Positions 14,370 through 19,392 of a DNA stretch of 19,392 nt are shown piece by piece. A program made the translations under genes and the position numbers. The stretch spans positions 1 to 19,392 of the forward strand of contig JBJXGF010000020.1 in the NCBI GenBank assembly GCA_046153015.1. Reading direction: 5' to 3'. Origin of the DNA: JBJXGF01 sp046153015 (GTDB taxonomy: Bacteria; Actinomycetota; Acidimicrobiia; Acidimicrobiales; CAIXPF01). How positions within the stretch are numbered: the first letter of the stretch is position 1; every line of letters begins with the position of its first letter. A model generated the notes under the pieces. The model made no database searches, was not told where the DNA came from, and saw nothing but the letters and a program-made list of their open reading frames with translations.

Positions 14370-15095
14370 TCACCCGGACGGCTGGGTCCGGACAGCGGCC
14401 GTCGCGTCGTCGCCGTAGAGCCGAGCGATGTCGGGGGAGTCGAGCCACTTGGAGTAGGTGGGCGACTGGGGCCAGCCGGCGGGCGAGTCCTGCCAGTCCT
14501 CCTGGCGGCCCCACGGCAGGAGGTCGATGAGCGGGAACGTGTAGCTGAGCTGTTCGGTGCCGCGGCCGTTGGTGTGCCAGGTGCGGAAGACGTTGTCGCC
14601 GTCGCGGAGGAACACGTTGACCGCGAAGCCCCCTCCCGGGGGCGCGTCCACGTCGGCGCCGAACGAGCTCTCCGACGACGAGTACCAGTCCATCCTGTTG
14701 CCCACCTTGGCCTTGTACGCCAGGGCTTCGGCGATGGGCCCGTTGGTCACGATTACGAAGCGGGCGTCGTGGTTGTCGAGGAACTCGAGGCGGACGAACT
14801 GCGACGTGAACCCGGTGCATCCTCCGCATTGCCAGTCGGCGTCGTCGGTCCACATGTGGTGGTAGGTGATGAGTTGGGAGCGTCCCTCGAACAGGTCGAC
14901 CAACCGGACGGGACCGTCGGGGCCGATCAGCGTGTAGGCGGGGAGCTCGACCATCGGGAGCCGGCGGCGCTGGGCAGCGATGGCGTCGAGCTCGCGGGTG
15001 GCGGCCTTCTCCCGGATCCGGAGCTCGTCGAGCGCGGCCCGCCAGGTCGGCCGGTCGACGACGGGGGGCAGAGCCGTGGTTGCGTGGTCGGTCAT
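14370..15095 (-). CDS. DUF899 thioredoxin-like protein
   Basis: A 241-residue protein with AGGAG about five bases upstream of the ATG. It matches DUF899 along its whole length: ELDAIAAQRRRLPMVEL (35-51), LIGPDGPVRLVDLFEGRSQL then ITYHHMW (56-82), the CGGCTGF motif with C90 and C93 in place of the thioredoxin CxxC, FVRLEFLDNHDARFVIVTNG, then WYSSSESSFGADVD and a C-terminal block ending near WQDSPAGWPQSPTYSKW. DUF899 proteins have a thioredoxin fold; their substrate is unknown. It lies 20 bp downstream of the broken DHFR-like gene and 94 bp upstream of the intact one, in the ECF42 unit, where DUF899 genes are frequent neighbours of DGPF proteins. Confidence 0.9.
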   Translation of the reverse strand: MTDHATTALPPVVDRPTWRAALDELRIREKAATRELDAIAAQRRRLPMVELPAYTLIGPDGPVRLVDLFEGRSQLITYHHMWTDDADWQCGGCTGFTSQFVRLEFLDNHDARFVIVTNGPIAEALAYKAKVGNRMDWYSSSESSFGADVDAPPGGGFAVNVFLRDGDNVFRTWHTNGRGTEQLSYTFPLIDLLPWGRQEDWQDSPAGWPQSPTYSKWLDSPDIARLYGDDATAAVRTQPSG

Positions 15096-15115
15096 GAGCT
15101 CTCCTGGGGTTCGGA

Positions 15116-15414
15116 TCAGGCCGACGGGTCGGCGGCGAGTGGAGGGTGGGTGAGAACATGTGGTCGGTACTCGACCATATGGAGGCGGTTGTCGAAGGTC
15201 CGGTGGTCGGTCAGGTCGAGCATCAAATCGGGGTGGCCGTCGTAGATCCGTTCGGCCCCGGTGGCGCCGGTGATGACCGGAAAGATCACCACCCGGAACC
15301 GGTCGACGAGCCCGGCCATGTGCTCGGGCCCTTCCAAGCCCCAGAACCCGGGCCAGCCCTCGGCCGAGGCGTACCCGTCGAGCGAGGTGATGAGTCGACC
15401 ATCAGCTCTCTCAT
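15116..15414 (-). pseudogene. Dihydrofolate reductase-family gene, copy 3, frameshifted and internally deleted
   Basis: The original start is recognisable: ATG at 15414 with AAGGAG six bases upstream, reading MRELMVD. One base is then missing (GAC-TC-ATC instead of a full codon), and the frame continues as ITSLDGYASAEGWPGFWGLE then GPEHMA. After that about 110 residues of the reductase core are absent, and the text resumes at LVDRFRVVIFPVITGATGAE, the C-terminal catalytic strand, then YDGHPDLMLDLTDHRTFD and HMVEYRPHVL. The gene therefore has both a start-proximal frameshift and a large in-frame internal deletion, and is not functional. The remaining open frame can be read from an ATG at 15439 but that start has no support. 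It was probably the first gene of the minus-strand ECF42 cluster. Confidence 0.8.
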
Positions 15415-15529
15415 GTGACGCTCCTTCGTGGTGGTTCACCCGCGTCCTGCAGCTCGGGACATGACCCCATCTCTCCCGGCGCCCGCCGGTGCAACGTCGC
15501 CCAGGTGGCCATCCCAGGGCTCCCGCTGG

Positions 15530-16168
15530 TCAGACCAGCAGCGACGAGGTGGCCATCAGCTGCAGGTGCTCGACGTAGGCGTCGAAGGTCAAGCCGTGCA
15601 CCTCGACGAGTCGCTGGTAGATCGAGGGGTCGATGAGGGCATCGGCGATGGCCATCGCCGGGCCGGGTTCGAGATCGGGCTTCAGGCCGCCCAGATCGAC
15701 GAGCTGAGCGATGATCTCGCGAGCCCCCTCGGCCCGCTGGTCGTTCGTCGTGGCGAGCAGGGCGGCGGCCTCGGCGTCGGCGTCGGCGGCGACAACTAGG
15801 ACACGGTAGAGCGCAGACAGCCGCCGGTTGATGGCGGCGTTGATCGCCATCCAACCGGCGAGGAGCGCCGCTGGGTCCTTCGTTCGCCGCACCTGCACCA
15901 TCTCGGGCCGATCGGCGATCGGGACCTGTTCGTCGTCGCCCGCCAGCGTCCAGTCGAACGCCAGCTTGAGCACCGCCGACTTGCCTCCCACCGAGGTGAA
16001 GACGGTCCGCCGGCTGACGCCGGCGTGCTCGGCGATGGCGTCGATGGTGGTGGCGGCGTAGCCGCGCTCGACGAACAGCTCGCCGCCGGCGCTCACGACC
16101 CGCCGCCGCGTGATCCGGGCGTGGTCGTCGCGCAGCTCGGACCGATAGGGCCGCGGCGCGTCCGTCAC
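15530..16168 (-). CDS. TetR-family transcriptional regulator
   Basis: The GTG at 16168 with a G-rich ribosome site directly upstream gives 212 residues; the frame runs open to 16231 but the extension would cover the presumed operator. Residues 18-63 form the TetR N-terminal domain: RRRVVSAGGELFVERGYAAT then TIDAIAEHAGVSRRTVFTSV, with Phe-Thr-Ser-Val-Gly-Gly-Lys in place of the commoner YYHFGSK. The C-terminal ligand-binding domain (about 90-212) is Ala/Leu-rich and unassigned. TetR repressors bind palindromes and release on ligand binding. It diverges from the FAD oxidoreductase at 16249 with 80 bp between starts, so it very likely represses that gene and itself. Confidence 0.92.
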   Translation of the reverse strand: MTDAPRPYRSELRDDHARITRRRVVSAGGELFVERGYAATTIDAIAEHAGVSRRTVFTSVGGKSAVLKLAFDWTLAGDDEQVPIADRPEMVQVRRTKDPAALLAGWMAINAAINRRLSALYRVLVVAADADAEAAALLATTNDQRAEGAREIIAQLVDLGGLKPDLEPGPAMAIADALIDPSIYQRLVEVHGLTFDAYVEHLQLMATSSLLV

Positions 16169-16203
16169 CGTCCCCCCGCGGAAAAGCCCTTGCACTTTGA
16201 CTG

Positions 16204-16224
16204 CACCGTCGGTGTAATGATCAT
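16204..16224. promoter_or_regulatory. Candidate TetR operator in the divergent promoter
   Basis: Within the 80-bp TetR/oxidoreductase gap are two adjacent palindromes: CACCG-T-CGGTG (16204-16214) and ATGATCAT (16217-16224). An outer pair CTTGCA (16189-16194) / TGCAAG (16227-16232) flanks them symmetrically. TetR operators are usually 15-30 bp palindromes here, so one or both are good candidates. No unambiguous -35/-10 pair was found; TTGACT at 16197 and TAATGA at 16215 are too close together. Confidence 0.4.
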
Positions 16225-16248
16225 CCTGCAAGTGTAGAGAGGACGGCC

Positions 16249-17607
16249 ATGAAGATCATCATCGTAGGCGCCGGACCAACCGGCCTGACCCTGGGCGCGG
16301 CCCTTGCCCGGCGCGGCAACGGCGTGGACGTCATCGACCGTGATGGCGGCCCCGCCCCGGACGGCTCATGGGAGCGCCGGGGCGTCATGCAGTTCCATCA
16401 GGCCCACGGCTTCCGGCCGCAGGTGCGGGAGCTCCTCCTCGACGAGTGGCCCGAGGCCTGGCGGGCGTGGCTCGAGCTCGGCGCCGAGCCGGTCGCCGTG
16501 CCCTCCCCGGACGGAGCTGCGCCCCTCGTCGCCGTCCGCTCCCGGCGGATCACGTACGAGCGGGCTCTGCGGCGGGCGGCGGGCGAGCTCGACGGGCTGA
16601 ACGTGGTCGCCGGCGCGGTGTCGGCGCTGATCGAGCGCAACGGCCGGATCGCCGGCGTCGTCGTGGACGGGGCCGCCTGGGAGGCGGATCTCGTCGTCGA
16701 TGCCAGCGGTCGGCTCTCCCGGCTGGCGGCGCCACCGGAGCGCGGCGGCAATGCCGGGATGGCGTACGTGTCCCGAACCTTCCGGCGTCCGCCCGGCGCC
16801 GAGCCGGGACCGATCAGCTCGCCGTTCGCCTGGAGCGGGAGGTTCGTCGGCTACGACGCGTACGTCTTCCCCCACGAGCACGGCCACATCTCCGCCGTGA
16901 TCATCCGGCCCACCGCTGACGCCGGCCTCGGTGTGCTCCGCCGTCTCGACGCCTTCGAAGCGGCGTGCCGAGCGATCCCTGGGCTGAGCGAGTGGACCGG
17001 GTCAGCCACGCCGACCAGCGGCGTGATGGTGGGCGCCGGCCTGCTCAACACGTATCGGCCCCAGGCCGGCCGTCCCGGCCTCGTGGCGCTCGGCGACTCG
17101 TTGGCGACGACCGCACCCACCGCCGGCCGCGGGATCGCCATGGCCAGCATGCAGATCCGCGCGCTGCTCGACCTGCTCGATGGAGGCGCCGGCATCGACG
17201 ATGTGACCACCCGCTTCGCCCCGTGGTGTGACGCGAACATCCGCCCCTGGGTGCAGGACCACCTCGACTTCGACGCCGAGACCGTGCGGCGGTGGCAGGG
17301 GCATGACCTCGACCTCTCCGGGCCACTGACCTCGACCGCCATCGTCGACGCGTCCCAGGCCGACCCCCGGATCGCGCCGCTCGCGGCGCCGTTCCTCGCG
17401 ATGACGGCGTTGCCCGCCTCGCTGAGCGCCGCTGAGCCGCTCGCCCGGGCCGTGTACGCCACCGGCTGGCGGCCCCCCTCGGCCGAGGGCCCGACCCGGG
17501 ACGAGCTGCTGGCGTTGGCCGCCGCGAGCCGATCCCACCCGCGGTCGAGTCCTGCGACCACGACCCGTTCACGGACAACCAACCGGACGCGCCCGTTGAG
17601 CGCCTGA
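16249..17607 (+). CDS. FAD-dependent oxidoreductase (squalene-epoxidase/monooxygenase-like)
   Basis: A 452-residue flavoprotein with AGAGGAC upstream of the ATG. IIIVGAGPTGLTLGAALARR (3-22) is the FAD-binding Rossmann motif, followed by an acidic residue VDVID for ribose. DASGR (151-155) stands where DG would be, and ALGDSLATTAPTAGRGIAMA (280-299) is the GD motif and following helix. It belongs to the group of FAD monooxygenases related to UbiH/geranylgeranyl reductase; substrate unknown. It is presumably controlled by the divergent TetR. The last 27 residues (after LALAAAS) are unlike a normal C-terminus and rich in Ser/Thr/Arg, whereas another frame from about 17526 reads more acidic protein-like text, so a small frameshift near 17524 is possible. 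Confidence 0.88.
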   Translation: MKIIIVGAGPTGLTLGAALARRGNGVDVIDRDGGPAPDGSWERRGVMQFHQAHGFRPQVRELLLDEWPEAWRAWLELGAEPVAVPSPDGAAPLVAVRSRRITYERALRRAAGELDGLNVVAGAVSALIERNGRIAGVVVDGAAWEADLVVDASGRLSRLAAPPERGGNAGMAYVSRTFRRPPGAEPGPISSPFAWSGRFVGYDAYVFPHEHGHISAVIIRPTADAGLGVLRRLDAFEAACRAIPGLSEWTGSATPTSGVMVGAGLLNTYRPQAGRPGLVALGDSLATTAPTAGRGIAMASMQIRALLDLLDGGAGIDDVTTRFAPWCDANIRPWVQDHLDFDAETVRRWQGHDLDLSGPLTSTAIVDASQADPRIAPLAAPFLAMTALPASLSAAEPLARAVYATGWRPPSAEGPTRDELLALAAASRSHPRSSPATTTRSRTTNRTRPLSA

Positions 17608-17645
17608 CAACGTCACCGGCCGCGCTCGGACCTGTTCTGTCCGGT

Positions 17646-17659
17646 CTGAAGCGCTTCAG
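17646..17659. promoter_or_regulatory. 14-bp perfect palindrome, possible operator
   Basis: CTGAAGCGCTTCAG reads the same on both strands. Its core TGAA-N-CG-N-TTCA resembles LacI/GalR-family operators with a central CG. It lies 39 bp after the oxidoreductase stop and about 130 bp before the TAP-like lipoprotein gene. No LacI-type regulator occurs in the window, so it may be coincidental. Confidence 0.3.
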
Positions 17660-17791
17660 TGCGGGCGAACGGCCGATGTCGGGGGATGGGGGCCGAATCG
17701 GGGAGATCACCGATGGAGCGGCGGGGTTCGCGGCTCAGCGTGCGCAGCGAACGGCCTCAGCTCTTCAAGGAGGCCGAGATCGGGGACCGAG

Positions 17792-19045
17792 ATGCACCCT
17801 ACTCGGACACGCGTCGCTGCGGCGGCGCTCACGGCGGCTCTGCTCGGCGGCGCCTGCACCGGGCTCTCGTCGTCGAGAAGCGCCGAGACGTCGGCCCTGC
17901 AGTGGGCGGCATGCGGCGAGGAGGACCTGGAGGGGCTGGAATGCGCCCGCCTGGGCGTCCCCCTCGACCATGACGGCACGCTGCTCGGCGCGACGTACAC
18001 GGCGCTGTTCCCGGAGAGGGTCCGGGCGATGGTGCTCGACGGGGCGGTCGGCCCCAACCTCACCCCGGACGAGCTGATGCTGACCCAAGCTCGGAGCTTC
18101 GACCGGGCCCTCGAGCGCTTCGCTGCGGCGTGCCGCGACGATGCGTGGTGCGCGGCGGGGCCTGACGCACTGGCGCTGTTCGATCGAGTGCTGGCGCAGG
18201 CCGAAGCGTCCCCCGTCGCCGGCACGAGGTCGAGCGAGACCCGCACATTGACTCTCGGCTGGCTGCACACCGGCGTGGCCGCGGCGCTCTATGACTCCGG
18301 GCTCTGGACCGTGCTCGCCCGAAGCCTGTCCGACGCCGATCGCAGCGACACTGCTGGCCTGCTCGCCCTGGCCGACAGCTATGCCGAGCGGGACACAGAC
18401 GGCACGTATCCCAACGCCCTCGACGCGCAGGTGGCGATCAGCTGCGCCGATGAGAGCCCACGGGCCCGAACCGACCCCGCCGGCCGCCTCGACGCCTTCC
18501 GCGCCGCGGCGCCTCGTTTCGGTCCGGCGGCGGCATGGTCGCTGGGCTCGTGCGAGCACTGGCCGGCGGCGGCCCATGCCCCGGTTCGGCTGGCCGGCTA
18601 CAGCGGCGCGCCGGTGCTTGTCATCGGCACCCTGGGCGACCCGGCGACGCCGTACGAATGGGCCGCCAACCTCGTCGACGTGCTCGGTTCGGCGGTGCTG
18701 CTCACCGCCGAAGGAGACCGCCACACCGCGTATCCAACCAACGCGTGCGTCGCTGCGGCGGTGGACTGGTACTTGCTCCAGGGCGCCGCGCCGGTGAACG
18801 GCACGCGCTGCGCGGCGAGCCTGGACGAACTGCGTCCCTTCAGCGCCGCCGTGACCGAGTACCGAGACCAGCTGTTGGCGGCCGGGTTGAGCGACGAGCA
18901 TGCCTCGTGCGCCGCCGAGAAGATCGTGACGCAGCTGCCCACGGCGGACCTCCTCGCCGTGCAAACGAACTCGGCGTCGTTGCTCCCCCGTTTGCGTGTT
19001 GATGCGATCGTCGAGGGCTGCGCAGCTCCGGGATCTCGGCAGTAG
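17792..19045 (+). CDS. TAP-type alpha/beta-hydrolase lipoprotein with internal deletion
   Basis: The 417-residue frame begins with a lipoprotein-like signal peptide (RVAAAALTAALLGGAC, Cys22). ECARLGVPLDHD (50-61) is the usual start of tripeptidyl-aminopeptidase-like hydrolases, but the next residues GTLLGATYTALFPERVRAMV (62-81) belong far downstream: they are what follows the catalytic serine in GFSYGTLLGATY. Roughly 110-130 residues, including the oxyanion loop and the nucleophile Ser, are missing in frame. The TAP-like C-terminal domain is intact (PVLVIGTLGDPATPYEWA, Asp283; AEGDRHTAY, His311). A further Cys-containing domain (340-417, GLSDEHASCAAEKIV) follows. It should be extracytoplasmic, but not a normal peptidase. 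Ribosome site is weak (GGGGA). It may be followed in the same transcript by the lipoprotein gene at 19059. Confidence 0.8.
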   Translation: MHPTRTRVAAAALTAALLGGACTGLSSSRSAETSALQWAACGEEDLEGLECARLGVPLDHDGTLLGATYTALFPERVRAMVLDGAVGPNLTPDELMLTQARSFDRALERFAAACRDDAWCAAGPDALALFDRVLAQAEASPVAGTRSSETRTLTLGWLHTGVAAALYDSGLWTVLARSLSDADRSDTAGLLALADSYAERDTDGTYPNALDAQVAISCADESPRARTDPAGRLDAFRAAAPRFGPAAAWSLGSCEHWPAAAHAPVRLAGYSGAPVLVIGTLGDPATPYEWAANLVDVLGSAVLLTAEGDRHTAYPTNACVAAAVDWYLLQGAAPVNGTRCAASLDELRPFSAAVTEYRDQLLAAGLSDEHASCAAEKIVTQLPTADLLAVQTNSASLLPRLRVDAIVEGCAAPGSRQ

Positions 19046-19058
19046 CAAGGAGAAGAGC

Positions 19059-19270
19059 ATGATGTTCACCTCACGACACGCCCTCGGCGCGGCCGCGGTG
19101 TGCGCCGCGCTCGCCTGTTCGGCCTGCAACGGTCCGGCCCCGGCCCCGACGCTGCGCCGCCGCAGACCGTGCCGTCCGCGCAGGGTCAACGGGTCACCGA
19201 CCCGCAGGGCGCCTACTCGATGGTGGTGGGCGCCGACCGGACGCCCCTCGACGCGCCGCCGTCGTCGTAA
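19059..19270 (+). pseudogene. Lipoprotein gene with frameshift
   Basis: ATG at 19059 with AAGGAG six bases upstream, 13 bp after the TAP-like stop. The first frame encodes a lipoprotein signal (MFTSRHALGAAAVCAALACS then AC) with a Cys near residue 24, then NGPAPAP. From about 19147 the first frame turns into Arg-rich nonsense, while another frame reads DAAPPQTVPSAQGQRVTDPQ, GAYSMVVGADRT, PLDAPPSS and stops at 19268-19270. One base has probably been lost in the C-run near 19144-19147. The short length suggests it may also be truncated, since VTDPQGAYSM normally begins a larger domain in such proteins. Function unknown. Confidence 0.6.
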
Positions 19271-19274
19271 CCAG

Positions 19275-19392
19275 TCAGGTGGGTAGCCAGGCGCCGGTGG
19301 GGGTGTAGAGGTCTTTGAGGTGGTGGTGGAGGGGCTGGTGTTGTTTGCGGTTGGTGGAGATGTAGCTGCGGATGGTCGCGTAGCGGGCGGCT
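19275..19392 (-). mobile_element. Transposase C-terminus, cut by the window edge
   Basis: The minus strand reads AARYATIRSYISTNRKQHQ then PLHHHLKDLYTPTGAWLPT and a TGA at 19275-19277. The pattern R-x-YIST-x-RK...L-x-x-L...WLPT is typical of the C-termini of IS66-like transposases, though I am not certain of the family. The gene continues beyond the window. Its stop lies four bases from the stop of the broken lipoprotein frame. No terminal repeats are visible here. Confidence 0.65.

Noticed and set aside
17765..19189. 474-codon minus-strand frame opposite the TAP-like gene
   Set aside because: No domain text; the plus strand has the lipoprotein signal and TAP motifs.

Overview
The window is very GC-rich chromosomal DNA with dense GTG/TTG starts. 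It carries gene families typical of Actinomycetota: a MazF-type toxin pair, an ECF42-like sigma factor with a YCII protein, a WYL regulator beside a pyridoxamine-phosphate-oxidase-like protein, DUF899, DUF5655 and a TAP-type hydrolase. The gene mix would suit a soil or sediment actinomycete, perhaps an Acidimicrobiia-like lineage, but the taxonomy below phylum is a guess. No rRNA, tRNA, CRISPR array or phage module was seen.

Layout. 1-500: a decayed IS1380-type transposase. 571-1150: an RHH antitoxin / MazF toxin operon with its own leaderless promoter and palindromic operator. 1251-2626: a DUF5655 protein (-) divergent from an alpha/beta hydrolase (+). 2965-3218: a cold-shock protein with a strong intrinsic terminator. 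3340-4978: a WYL regulator divergent from a PNPOx-like flavoprotein. 5153-7867 (-): a secreted protein in two overlapping frames, then the ATPase and permease of an ABC-2 exporter, all joined by 4-nt overlaps. 8395-10738: a SnoaL-like protein divergent from an FAD aromatic monooxygenase resembling rifampicin/polyketide hydroxylases. 10753-11351: membrane-protein remnants. 11352-15414: an ECF42-type module. Going leftward on the minus strand it holds a broken DHFR-like gene, DUF899, an intact DHFR-like gene, YCII and the ECF42-like sigma factor with a TPR-type C-terminus; a third DHFR-like gene converges on it. 15530-17607: a TetR regulator divergent from an FAD oxidoreductase. 17792-19270: a TAP-type lipoprotein hydrolase lacking its nucleophile region and a frameshifted lipoprotein. 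19275-end: the C-terminus of a transposase.

How the parts relate. Three regulator/enzyme pairs (WYL/PNPOx, TetR/FAD oxidoreductase, ECF42/DGPF-DHFR-DUF899) look like small stress- or xenobiotic-responsive units. The gap before the intact DHFR-like gene contains TGTCGA-N17-CGAC, matching the ECF42 promoter motif as I remember it, so the sigma factor probably autoregulates DHFR-YCII-sigma. 

The most unusual feature is the amount of gene damage between intact genes: internal deletions in the IS1380 transposase, a DHFR-like gene and the TAP hydrolase, and frameshifts in the ABC-linked secreted protein, the same DHFR-like gene and the terminal lipoprotein. Either this is an actively decaying accessory region bounded by IS fragments at both ends, or part of it is assembly error. 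I did not find a convincing wholly new system. The best candidates for follow-up are the ECF42 unit with three DHFR-like paralogues, the secreted-protein/ABC exporter operon, and the nucleophile-less TAP lipoprotein.
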